A stretch of 28,757 nucleotides of DNA from Theodoxus fluviatilis (Eukaryota; Mollusca; Gastropoda; Cycloneritida; Neritidae). Where the stretch lies: the NCBI GenBank assembly GCA_034096865.1, contig JAWQFJ010020280.1:1-28757 (forward strand). The letters are read 5' to 3'. A model generated the notes under the pieces. It did not search any database, was not told the origin of the DNA, and saw only the letters and a list, made by a program, of their open reading frames with translations. This document shows positions 10,960-20,849 of this stretch, one piece after another (the first letter of the stretch is position 1; each line of letters starts with the position of its first letter). Both the position numbers and the translations under genes were made by a program.

Positions 10960-11090
10960 AGCTTCTAAATACACCTCCTCCTACCAAAAGTTTCAATGAA
11001 ATGAACTAATCATTATAAGAAGGAACACCAATTTTCAAAACACACCTCCTTCTACTCAAGATTTCAATGAAACAAACTAGTCATAAAGTT
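10960..11090. repeat. 71-bp spaced direct repeat
   Basis: ACACCTCCTCCTACC followed by TTTCAATGAAAT..ACTAATCAT (from 10971) recurs as ACACCTCCTTCTACT with TTTCAATGAAAC..ACTAGTCAT (from 11042). It lies just before the first recognisable Penelope-like coding sequence, so it may be part of that element's 5' region. Confidence 0.6.
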
Positions 11091-11119
11091 TCTACCTTCT
11101 GCCCAAAATTCAGAAGACC

Positions 11120-12615
11120 AACAACTCAGGCATACTTATTGTCTCCGCCTGCTCTTGCCCCATGGAGCACATCTCCTCGTACTTGGGCACAGTCTTCCTT
11201 CTCCTTCTCCAGTCTAAACCCTCATATTTAAAAGACACCAACCATGCTCTCAGAAACCTTCCGAGGCCTCAGTTTTCCTACAAACAAAAGCTTAAGGCGG
11301 CTGTTCACACTGGTCGTCAGCTTGCTGTACACCAACATCCCCCATGCGGGTGGACTCCAGGCACTTCCTGGACGACAGGCCCGACACCTTTCCCTCCCCT
11401 GCAACACTGACAAGACTGGCAGAGTTGGTCCTCAAACGCAACTCCTTGACGTTCAACGACAACTACTTCAACCAGATCATCGGAGCTGCCATGGGAACCA
11501 AAATGGGGCCAAACTATGCCTGCCTGTTTAGAGGGTGGCTGGAAGTATATATCTTCAAGCAGCACTAGAACTCTACAGAAGGTACATCGACGACTGCGTG
11601 GGAGCAACGTCACTCTCGTCAGAGGATCTAGGAAACTTCATCTCTTTCGCGTCGAACTTCCATCCCACCATCAAGTTCTTGCACAAGATCTCGACAAGCT
11701 ACCTTCCATTCCTGTATATCATCACAGGCGAGACTCAGCACGTCCATCCACTTCAAACCAACTTACTCCCACGATTATTTACTGTACACCTCCTCCCATC
11801 CCAAATCTCGCAAAGATGCCATTCCCCTCTCTCAGTTCCTCCCCCTCCAATGTCTCTTTACAGATCCCCAAGACTTCGAAGAACAAAGCAATCTACTCTG
11901 GGATTTCTTCAAACAAAGAGGCTACTTCCTGTCCCTATTCTACCGCGCCCTAGCCAAGATACAACAAGGGAATGGGAGATAACTCCAGACGAGGCAACCG
12001 GATGCCGACCAGTCGGAACGGTTCAAACTGACCTACCACCCCCACAACCACCCCGTCCACAAGATAATCCTGTCCAATTTCCACCTCCTTCAAGACTCGG
12101 AGGAAAGGAGGGAGCTTTTGCAATAGCCTCCCCTCACCTGGTACCGGAGGGACAGAAACCTGAGGGATGCCTTAGTCCACAGCACCCTGCTCCCCGCTAC
12201 ACCACAGGACTTGACAGGCACCAAACCTTGCCCCAATCGGCGTTGCAAAACAAGATAACTTAAACTCACTCTTCACACGAAACAGATTCGGGGCCCTAGG
12301 AAGACCATCAAGATACAAGAAGGCTTTACATGCGCATTGAATACTGTGGTATATGCAATCGTATGCCAGCGATGCGGAGCCCTCTACATAGGGGAGACAG
12401 GACAAGCCCACAATGCCCGGTTCCATGGACAGAGACGCGACATCTCTAATGCCGGCACCGACGGTCTCACGCCCCTTCCTCTCCTCAGCGGCGACCACAG
12501 CCCCAGGGATCTGAGAATCACTATCATCAGGCGGTTCCAGTCCAGTGCCAATCGATAAGCTCTTGAAAGGCACCCCATCTTTGAGATAGGCACACTAATC
12601 GCAGGGAATACACTC
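11120..12615 (+). pseudogene. Penelope-like retroelement ORF: reverse transcriptase plus GIY-YIG endonuclease, degenerate
   Basis: The order of motifs across frames is that of a Penelope-like element, a retroelement class copied by its own reverse transcriptase and GIY-YIG nuclease. IVSACSCPMEHISSYL is near 11130. SLLYTNIPH (RT block A region) is near 11310. AAMGTKMGPNYACLF is near 11490. RRYIDD, the YxDD catalytic box, is at about 11577-11594. FKQRGYF, FKLTYHP, SNFHLL and a CPNRRCKT linker follow in one frame up to 12250. The GIY-YIG part (VVYAIVCQRCGALYIGETG) is near 12340-12400. At least three frameshifts and several stops break it, including TAA codons near 11970 and at about 12556 inside the nuclease tail (ALERHPIFEIGTL continues after the stop). 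The block A aspartate is replaced by valine. The N-terminal part is missing, so it is a dead, 5'-truncated copy. Confidence 0.88.
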
Positions 12616-12832
12616 CCACCCCCACCTCACCCCCCACCACCACCTCTCGCCACCACCTCATCTGGTTCCTGCACGTGACACCTTTCCCTCTCTTCCTCAT
12701 TCGACAGGATGAACCCGGAGGGTAGCACTTTTCCTCGTACTGATCAGCATGAGTTCCTACACCATGTAAATATTATTCATCTTTACCCTTTATGTGTAAA
12801 TACTGTGGTTTACTTCTTGTTCAGCATTCGCG

Positions 12833-12864
12833 CTGAAGAAGGCTGCGGGATAGCAGCCAAAAGC
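12833..12864 (+). ncRNA. Degenerate hammerhead-ribozyme-like motif
   Basis: CTGAAGA (12833-12839, fits CUGANGA) is followed by a perfect 6-bp hairpin, GGCTGC (12841-12846) with GCAGCC (12853-12858), and then AAAAGC where an active ribozyme would have GAAA. Penelope-like elements are known to carry hammerhead motifs in their terminal repeats, and this lies about 220 bp after the element's coding end. I could not find a convincing stem III and cleavage triplet, so it is probably an inactive relic. Confidence 0.45.
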
Positions 12865-14950
12865 TACGCCGGAAGTAATATTTCCTTTTTGAGGCGAACG
12901 TTTAGAACTGGTAGTCGTTACGTGATTTACTTGTTCCCTTTCTTTACAGTTTTTGTGTGTGGTTTTGTTTTGGTTTTTGTGTCTTTGAGGGCTTTAACCG
13001 ACGGCCGACACCTTTTTGTCTTGAACTTTTAGAACAATTTAGAATTCTTGTATTTTTTTTTTGCTATTGCTTCATTATATCTAACTTGTTCACATGGTTT
13101 TTTCCCTTGTCCCCTTTCTAGATACTATAAACCCTTGAACAGAAGCCACATTTTGTGTGAACGATGTATAAATAATAAGAAGGAAAACTCAGTTTCAAAA
13201 TACAATATCTCGCACCAAAACTGTAAATTACAGATCACCGCAACTGAACGAATGATGATTATACATTATGTTATTGAACAGGTTTTCATTCAATCCATAA
13301 GCTCAAATGCGTCATCAAACCATTCACTTTTGCTTGTAAATCCGTAACAAAATATAGTCATGTCCACTTTTGCTTATGTGATTACATTGGCGCTTGTTTA
13401 GTGCTAATAAACATATAATTATGCATGTAATGGTCAAATACTCAATTATGTGAACCTTTAATTGCCTGCATATTCCTGATACAGGCTGTGCCACATTTAA
13501 AATGGTTGTGTATAAGGGGATGTGGCAGTATTCGTAACATCCAAGCCTTCATTTCCTGTCAATTAAAGACTTTTCGTCCGCTGGAATTGATCCAGCTGAT
13601 CCAGCCAGTACATTAAAAGGAACGCCTCAAAACTCTGGGGCCAACTACACCAGAGGAGAAGAAGCAACGAGCTTGAAGGCAATTTACATTGGAACCCCTC
13701 TAGTCCTCCTCTCTGCGGAGACAGATTTACGGCAGTCGATAAGCAACGCGGAAAAGAGGTTGGAACACTTTATGGCAGGGGAAAATTCCTGTTTTCCAAG
13801 GAGACCATTGTTTGCAGTCGTCCCCAAACGAAAGTACATCCGCAGACTTGTCTCTCAGGCACTCCAGCGAGTCAGCCACGTCGGAGTGGCACTAGAGGGA
13901 AAGCTATTGGACGCTAACGTCAAACCTGAAGGCAGCGGAGAGGCAGTATGGCGGTTGCGTACCTAACGATGAACCAGAGCATCTCCACGTGCTGTGTTTG
14001 CGAAGGAGAGTGTCATCAAACTGATCGAGTTTGTCGTGGAGACCTGGCGCTGGTCAGCAAGCAGAGCGCCTGTCCACACTCAACACAACGGGCAACCGCG
14101 ATTTGTGGAAGGCAATGACCACTGGTATATCCAGCCCGGTCGATAACATCGCCATGTTATCAGACGAATTGGTGTTATGTACAAGTCTCCCCGAACAATC
14201 GACTTGAGTGCAAAGTTGCCATTTGAGTCAGATAGGGAACAAACAAACGATCTGTCTAGCGATTCTGTAAAGGTCGAATGCTGAACACAATTGGGTGAAG
14301 GAAGTCCATTAAGCTTACAAATACACTATTCTGGACTGACGGTAAGCATTCTACACACGTGGAAAATAAATGCGATGTGGATTGTAACCTTTCCTGTTGT
14401 TTTTTCTTGTTATCGCTATGTTTTCTCCTCACCGTGATTTTTTCCTTCAATAGTCCCGTCGCATATGCTTCCTAATTTCTTGCATCTGGTCTGTGGTGTT
14501 TCGTTTTGCTTTTCTTTGTTCTACGTGCGACCTTTGGTTGTTTCCCAAATACTCCATCCTGTGGCACTTGGCATTTTTTTGGTTTTCCACGTTTTTTTTT
14601 GTTTTCCACGTTTTCTATTCTGTCCTTTTTCATTTCTTTGTCTGCTTCTGTGCTTCTTACGTCTTTGCACTCCTGTTTCCCTTTAGAGTTTGATAGCTTC
14701 ATTACATTGCGCTGTGAATAAGTCTTTTTCCCCACTGTCTATGGCGCCTTTCAATCCATCACACACACTTCATGCCGCCAGCCTCGGCAGCTCCATCGAC
14801 TGGCTTCCAGTCTTGAACGAGGAAGAAAAGAAAGAACAAAACGGGTTTTTAAAAAAGCAGCACTCTACTAGGAGCTTTAACTAGCTCTAACAAGGGGAGA
14901 GCATCCATGCAGTAGATTCATTCCGCAACGTCCTTTCCGAAACAACTTTT
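12865..14950. other. Unassigned sequence after the Penelope-like copy
   Basis: AT-rich with T-rich runs (14560-14640). Part of the start may be the 3' end of the Penelope-like element. A 97-codon frame at 13673-13966 has balanced composition but no recognised family, no clear splice sites and no codon-level support. A GC-poor unique sequence follows. Confidence 0.4.
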
Positions 14951-14959
14951 CCCCCGGCA

Positions 14960-15440
14960 TCCCCCCCCCCCCCCCTTTCCCCCTCCTCGCCGCTCAAGTA
15001 AAGTTCCAAATCCCCACTTCTTCCCCGTCCGTCCTGGCGCTTTGCGGCTTTGGCAGCGAGAAGTGAAGGGGGATGGGAGACGCTGACGGGGTCGGCGAAG
15101 AACGTCAAGTCTCGGCCAGCAAGGGAGGCGACTACGGGGTGGGACCGCGGGAGCGTTTGTCTCGGACGTGCGTGGCAGAAAAAGGCCCCAAATGAAGTTT
15201 GGCGCGCTCGATTGGCCCGAGCCGCTCGCCGCTGGGTGGCCCTCTGCGTGGCCCCGCCCGAGAAGTGATTCAATTCCCGCCATAAATTCCAATCAGGCCA
15301 CGGAGGAAGAAGCAATACTGCCGCCACATCGATTGCTGTCAGTGTTGGAGACGGCCCTATCCGACACCAATGCGCTCCATCGGATGCGGACCCGTCAAGT
15401 CCTCGGTTCCCGGGGTACCTCGCGCGGGATTCTCTCTTGC
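14960..15440. promoter_or_regulatory. GC/CpG-rich segment with CCAAT-like and GC-box motifs
   Basis: GC-rich compared with its flanks. It starts with a C run at 14963-14977 and contains ATTGG (inverted CCAAT) near 15210, CCCCGCCC near 15253 and many CpGs. This resembles a promoter, but no adjacent first exon was found on either strand, so the call is tentative. Confidence 0.25.
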
Positions 15441-15442
15441 GG

Positions 15443-15625
15443 ATGTGCGCATATGAAGCGGATGTGTGCACGTGAAGCGGATGTGTGCACGTGTAGCGGA
15501 TGTGTGCACGTGAAGCGGATGTGTGCATATGAAGCGGATGTGTGCACGTGAAGCGGATGTGTGCACGTGAAGCGAATGTGTGCACGTGAAGCGGATGTGT
15601 GCACGTGAAGCGGATGTGTGCACTT
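15443..15625. repeat. 19-bp tandem repeat, about 9 units
   Basis: The unit GTGAAGCGGATGTGTGCAC (19 nt) has small variants (CATATGAAG, GTGTAGCGG, GCGAATG). Because 19 mod 3 is 1, open frames run through it in several phases on both strands. One variant contains GTGCACGTGTAG, which is also found in the 22-bp minisatellite at the start of the window. Confidence 0.93.
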
Positions 15626-15639
15626 CTAGTGCACATCCT

Positions 15640-17140
15640 CACGGCAGAGCTGCAGCTACAGTCACTTGGATGGTCTGCTCGCCGTGGTCCCGTCTTGACT
15701 GCAGCCTATACATGGCAGCGCGTGGTCATCACACATTTCACTGCACTGTTCTCCACACGTAAAAACATCTCTTCTCTCACATATTCACTGATAAAACTTT
15801 CATATGATGGATTTGTTGCGCGCTACTCTTGCATCCTTCTACATTCTCCTCGAATAGCTGACAATGACATCATCTGGTGGAGATGCGCTGCGCTGAGCAT
15901 GTCATTACAGGTTCTGCAAACCACACTCATGTTCACTGCATGCCTTATGCACACCTCTGTACGTGATGCCACTTACGCTTGCAATCTCTGCACTCTAGAT
16001 GTAAAGAATGAGTCTGAACACACGGCATATCCTTCCCCGTACAGTTCGTGGCGGTGGTCCGCGAACTCTCTTCCATTTCTCCATCTTGTCTCGAAGTTAG
16101 ATGTGTCTCTTGGGTGTCCTTTTCCTCGCTTCCTGCGTATTTTCCTCTCACTGAGACTTTCGGCGATGGCAGACACCTTCTCTCGCAGACGTTAACTGAC
16201 ACTATCATGGGCAATAGAGCTCGTTATCCTCGTTTCTCCTCCATCTCCTTCGTGTCCCAGCAGGCGCTCACGAGCAGGACCCAGTTTCTAATTTCAGTCT
16301 TTGGCGTATCATTCTCCCAGTCTCGATATCTGTCCAAAGCCCCACATATGTTTGCCCGGCGTCTGGGTCTCTGCTGTAAAAGTTTGATACTTTCCAATAC
16401 TGTTCCGAGATGTGACCGCTCTGGTTAGGAGGACCGTTGTTCCTGTTGTCGAGCTGCCGAGCATGAGTTTTTTTCAACAATATTTCCCAATAAAAGTCTT
16501 ATCGACTTTCCTATTAGTTTGGAGTCGGCGTCAATCTGGGAGCTATGAACGGCGTGTGTCGTCAGTCGATTGCACTTTAGTTTCTCCGAACACTTCGCTA
16601 CTCCAATTTTGTCTGTCCTGTTTTTTGCTGGATTTAGTCGTGTTTTACCGCAAGGACCAACTGACATTATCAGAGCATGGTAACGTCTCACGGAACCAGC
16701 CATTACTGTAAGATGGAAAGAGGAAAAGAAGGGAATGGCAAATTGAAAAAGATTTTCTAAAGACTGATGCATGTACTTAAGCATGAATCATGTTTCCCAC
16801 ACTTTTAAAAATTCGGACAGAATCGAAAAGTGATCCGATCCTGTGCAACTGTTACCATGGCACAAGATAGAAATAGCATCTCCCTATAATTCATCGCCTG
16901 GTATTATACTGCACATTGTTCAATCGCCTCTTTCCCCTTTTCTTCATTGTATCTTGCTCCCTTCTTAGGCAGACAATATCTGATGGACTTGAACGCTCCA
17001 AGCTGCTTTCCAGTTTCCTGGAGGAAAAGTGCTGAGTTAGGGGTGTTTTTGACAATGTTCGATGATATTTTTAAGAATACGACAGCATACTTGAAAATAC
17101 CGGCATATTAAACATTTTTCGATCAATTTACACACAGGCT
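15640..17140. other. Unassigned unique sequence
   Basis: A 198-codon plus frame (15599-16195) starts inside the 19-bp repeat and has no recognised domain. Overlapping frames on the minus strand are equally long, so it is not supported as a gene. No RNA gene or mobile element was recognised. Confidence 0.4.
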
Positions 17141-17144
17141 CTTG

Positions 17145-17212
17145 CGTACTACATCACACTTTGAACGTACAACGTCACACTTTGAACGTACTACGTCACA
17201 CCTGGAACGTAG
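17145..17212. repeat. 21-bp tandem repeat, 3 units, with CGTCA motifs
   Basis: CGTACNACRTCACACTTTGAA units start at 17145, 17166 and 17187, and a fourth CGTA is at 17208. Two units contain ACGTCA, a half-site of the cyclic-AMP response element. Function is not shown. Confidence 0.8.
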
Positions 17213-17812
17213 TTTTCTCGTTCTGTACCGAAAGCGAGCTCAAAAGTCGATTTCAAACACAAAGTTTCACTTTTCTCAACAGAAAGAAGTATTTCAAACA
17301 TGACGTGCAATCTGAACATATTTTCATGGATGTTTTGCTTCTGGGGAAAACAACAACAATTTAGTCTTTTTTCTTTAAGTAATTCAGTAAAAGAAAAATA
17401 ACATAGCTGCAAAATTATTAATAATGAAAGCTTCATCAACCATTCCCTGCGTAGCGCACGTTAAAAAAACACCGCCGTCGTGCATGTATATGTATTTATA
17501 AACCTCGAGCATCTTCGCTCCAAACTTCCTCGACGTCCCCGTTTCAGGACGGTAAGGTCGAAGGGTCAAGGGTTGGGACTGAAGCAAAAATCAATCAGGA
17601 AATCGACCTAACTCTGGAAAAATCCGGCTACCTGATCACGTGGTTTTACAGAGCCCATCTCCGACCTCTCACTTTCTTCAGGCATCAAGTTCTATCATCG
17701 ACCCTAGGATCTCACTCGAGTGGACACAGACGTGGTCAGCTGGAAGTGGCGCCGGTACGGAAAACAAAATTAGGAGGAGGAGAAGAGAAGAAGAAGGTCG
17801 TAATGGGATTGG

Positions 17813-17815
<3 letters not shown>
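17213..17815. other. Unassigned unique sequence
   Basis: No gene or repeat recognised. The end (17770-17815) is a purine-rich lead-in to the GA tract. Confidence 0.4.
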
Positions 17816-17870
<55 letters not shown>

Positions 17871-17877
17871 GGGGAGA

Positions 17878-17923
<46 letters not shown>
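17816..17923. repeat. GA microsatellite at the 3' side of LINE copy 1
   Basis: Two GA blocks separated by GGGGGGAGAGAGGG-like sequence. Read on the minus strand this is (TC)n starting directly after the LINE tail CAAT. Confidence 0.97.
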
Positions 17924-17926
<3 letters not shown>

Positions 17927-18420
17927 AATAAACTTTATTTTTCAAGGGAAATACATGAATTAGGCATAGCTGCCTATCTTACATGCAGCCCTTGTTAAAA
18001 CAAGAAAACAAACAAACAAATCCAATCCCATCCCCCCACCCCTACCCACCCACCCACCCTCTATCCCACACAAAATAAAAAAAAATAACATAGGTTACAA
18101 TCAATTCATGGTAACGAAATACCACGTTGAAAATAGCCACAGAGTGAATTTAGAATACGATGAAAGTATTTAGGATCACTGCATAAGAAAAGTATGTAGT
18201 TTCAATTTAAGTTTCTCTAAAGATTTCGCACTTTTTAGAGAATTGGATAGTGTGTTCAACATAGTAGCCCTTGAATAAGATAGGCTATGTTTAAACAAAT
18301 CAATCCTAGGTTGTGGTATTATAAAGTTATGTACACGAATATTTAAATGTTGGAATAAATTTATCAACTAATCAGGCACATCACAATCATTAATTCTTTT
18401 CCATAAGACACATTTATTGA

Positions 18421-18425
<5 letters not shown>
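17924..18425 (-). mobile_element. 5'-truncated CR1/jockey-like LINE, copy 1
   Basis: On the minus strand, a frame starting LQFNKCVLWKR (with a stop before LINLFQHL) continues through FIIPQPRIDLFKHSLSYSRA and LNTLSNSLKSAKSLEKLKLK to HTFLMQ and a stop at about 18176. This is the C-terminal tail that follows the reverse transcriptase in CR1/jockey-type LINEs. About 250 bp of 3' UTR follows, with a TAGGCA/TGCCTA hairpin at 17961-17976 and an AATAAAGTTTATTCAAT end. The 5' end is cut off abruptly by (TC)n at 18426. Confidence 0.87.
17961..17976 (-). other. Conserved 3'-UTR hairpin of the LINE family (copy 1)
   Basis: TAGGCA and TGCCTA form a perfect 6-bp stem with the loop GCTA on the minus strand. 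The same stem with a GAAA loop occurs in LINE copy 3 at 19562-19577, in the same flanking context (GTAAGA before, AATTCAT-like after). Confidence 0.75.
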
Positions 18426-18489
<64 letters not shown>

Positions 18490-18802
18490 GAGGGGGAGAG
18501 GGGGAGGGAGGGAGGACGGACGGACGGACGGACAGACAGAGAGACAGACAGAAACAGAGACAGAAACAGAGACAGACAGAAACAGAAAAACATACAGACA
18601 GACTGAAACAGACCGAAACAGACAGAAACATGCAGAGAGAGACAGAGACATGCAGAGAGAGAGAGAGGGAGAGACAGAGACATGCACAGAGACAGAGATA
18701 TGCACAGAGAGAGAGAAAGAGAGAGAGAGACAGACATAGACAGAGATAGGCTCAGAGAGAGAGAGAGAGACAGAGAAAACAGACCGAAATAGACAGAGAG
18801 AG
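18426..18802. repeat. Compound GA / GGAC / GACA microsatellite
   Basis: About 60 bp of pure GA, then GGGAGG-type purine sequence, GGAC units, and a long degenerate GACA/GAGA/GAAACA region with recurrent GACATGCA. It separates LINE copies 1 and 2. Confidence 0.95.
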
Positions 18803-19436
18803 AACGAACGAACGAACGAATGGTTTATTTTTTGTGAGGCCACCGGCCCATCACAACTCGGTTACAAATAATATGCCTCATCGGCCACCGCAATAAAATC
18901 GCTTCGTGTCTTCTCTTAAACGCATAGTACAGAAACATAGCAACCGTGCGTACTGCTTTTGGCTCTTCCAGTGACAAGAGTGTCTTACAATCACATGATT
19001 TGGTATTCGTCGCCAAATTGGAAAAGTACATTCGTCGCAGATCCTCATAGACAGGACATTCAAATAACAAATGCTTTTCACTTTCGTCATCTTCATAGCA
19101 AGCTGGACATAGGTAAGCATTTTCAGACCGCTCTTTTGCAAATCTATGCTTGTGAGTGAACAAGTTGCTAAACCCTGTCCTAAAATGGACATACACATCT
19201 CGGAAAACTTTTTTTATCCAATATATAAAAATACTTCTCTCTCATCCAGTCTGTCTTGAAGGATCTGTAGAACTCGTATCTACCACTCCCTGCCAATGAA
19301 TTTGTCCGTGCATTTCTGTATTAAATGATAAGGCGCTTTCTGAACTCTAACAAAAACTTCGGCTCATTTTGCACATTCTGACTACACCATACATCCGCAA
19401 ATCCATATCTGTACAATACTTCTTTTATTTTGTCTC
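18803..19436 (-). mobile_element. 5'-truncated LINE, second family, degenerate
   Basis: A minus-strand coding remnant. It begins with VLYRYGFADVW and FLLEFRKRLI near 19435-19330, then RYEFYRSFKTDWMREKYF, a frameshift near an A7 run at about 19210, and FRTGFSNLFTHKHRF onward in one open frame to the stop at 18825. A C-x2-C-x8-H-x4-C knuckle (CPAC ... KHLLFEC) matches the zinc-binding C-terminus of several LINE clades. In-frame stops (near 19330) and the frameshift show it is dead. The stop codon TAA lies inside AATAAA, only a few bases before a (TTCG)4 tail (18803-18820), so there is essentially no 3' UTR. Both ends meet GA/TC tracts. Confidence 0.85.
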
Positions 19437-19518
19437 AGAGAGAGAGAGAGAGAGAGAGAGAATGGCACAGAGAGAGAGAGATAGATAGATAGAGAGAGAG
19501 AGAAAGAGAGAGAGAGAG
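19437..19518. repeat. GA microsatellite between LINE copies 2 and 3
   Basis: GA blocks interrupted by AATGGCACAG and GATAGATAGATA. On the minus strand it follows the tail of copy 3 and precedes the truncated 5' end of copy 2. Confidence 0.96.
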
Positions 19519-20335
19519 ATTGATTGATTGATTGATTCGTTATTTATCAAGGATGAATTTTTAGGCATTTCTGCCTATCTTACAAATTGTCCTTACTCAT
19601 AAAGAAATGGAAACATGGATAGTTAAGACAAAAAATACTCAGTAGCTAATCTGTGTACAACAATTGGTAAGGTACATGAAGAATATGATCAACAATGACA
19701 AAGATTTTAGTAGATGCCTTTGACAACTGTCAGCTCAGTGAGTCTTGAAGTTCAAGCAAATACGTGTTATATGTACAGGCGACAGCAGTGAGATAATCTG
19801 AATAGTTAAACACGTATGGATGCTTTTAAAGACTTTATGGAAGTATTGTTCCTTAGGTGCAATGAGAGTGTATTCCATATAATAACACCTGAATATGTAA
19901 TACTGCCTTTGAAAATGTCTACTCTAGGTTGTGGTAGAATGAAAGTGTTGCGAGATAGTAAATGGCTTGTTTGGGAACGAATGAAGAGATCAGTAAGATA
20001 CTTCGGTGTTCGTGAATGAGCAATTTTGTGCATAAGGATGCATTTATTGAGGACGAGGTGTTTTTGGAAGGGTAGTAAGCCAAGATTTTTTATCTTTTCA
20101 TCAGTAGACAATGTTGAGTCGGAAATGATAAGCTTGGCAGCTCGTCTGTACAGTGACGTAATCTTGTTCAAGTGCACTGCCATAGAGCCATCCCATACAA
20201 CAGATGCAAAATTACTATGGGAATTTATGTGTGCATGAAAAAACATTGCGTATGCATCGTTGGTGACAAAATGCCTCAGTTTGGAGAGCAGGAAAATGTT
20301 CTTAGCAATAGTTTTGTATAAGGAATTGACAAGTT

Positions 20336-20338
<3 letters not shown>
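19519..20338 (-). mobile_element. 5'-truncated CR1/jockey-like LINE, copy 3
   Basis: On the minus strand an open frame begins at the (TC)n junction with QQLVNSLYKTIAKNIFLLSK. It continues through VVWDGSMAVHLNKITSLYRR, LGLLPFQKHLVLNKCILMHK and NTFILPQPRVDIFKGSITYS to SIRV and a stop at 19806-19808. This is the post-RT C-terminal region of CR1/jockey LINEs, the same family as copy 1 (shared PQPR.D.FK, SYS/TYSG and NTLS motifs). A 3' UTR of about 270 bp contains the hairpin at 19562-19577 and ends in AATAACG plus an (AATC)n tail. The surviving frame is uninterrupted, so this is younger than the other two copies. Confidence 0.9.
19562..19577 (-). other. Conserved 3'-UTR hairpin of the LINE family (copy 3)
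   Basis: TAGGCA-GAAA-TGCCTA: the same 6-bp stem as in copy 1, but here closed by a GNRA-type tetraloop. It sits about 25-40 bp before the 3' tail. Confidence 0.75.

Positions 20339-20396
<58 letters not shown>
20339..20396. repeat. GA microsatellite at the 5' junction of LINE copy 3
   Basis: A pure GA tract of about 58 bp that abuts the first surviving LINE codon on the minus strand. Confidence 0.97.
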
Positions 20397-20400
<4 letters not shown>

Positions 20401-20780
20401 GTGGAGGGGTGGGGCTTGGAGTGGTGGTGGTGGGAAAGGACGGTGGCAACTAATGGGTTGTAGTAAGAATGGAGTGGGGAATGTTGTTGAAGTGACATGA
20501 CGACATACATTTTGGAAGTAATTAAATACTCTTAAACAAGAGCGAATAAGCGAGAGTAAGCGAGTTGAGAAGCATTTGAGGATTGGATCACACAGACCAA
20601 ACAACTCAAAAGTATGAGGGAATTTAGGAGTGACCGAAAATAGAAAAGACATAGGAAATGTTTACGACCATTAGAAACGTGCTGAGCCTAAAGACGACCA
20701 AAGCAATGGAGGATTATGGACACATAGGGAATTCATTAAAACGGCGGTTAGAGGAAAGGATGGCCCAGAACGCAGGACAG
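20397..20780. other. Unassigned sequence upstream of the candidate first exon
   Basis: G-rich at first, then A-rich unique sequence. No gene recognised. It would be the proximal upstream region of the exon at 20850. Confidence 0.4.
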
Positions 20781-20792
20781 CACATAAAAAGG
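20781..20792 (+). promoter_or_regulatory. TATA-like box
   Basis: CACATAAAAAGG lies about 65 bp upstream of the ATG at 20850. A start site around 20810-20820 would leave a short leader. The motif is one base off the TATAAA consensus. Confidence 0.35.
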
Positions 20793-20849
20793 CGAGCCTG
20801 AGACAAGGTTACAGAGGGCATAGAGACACAGACGTAAACAGACGCCAGG

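Noticed and set aside
13673..13966. 97-codon plus frame
   Set aside because: No family resemblance, no convincing promoter or splice sites, and a length that can occur by chance.
15599..16195. 198-codon plus frame
   Set aside because: Starts within the 19-bp repeat, has no recognised domain, and overlaps minus-strand frames of similar quality.
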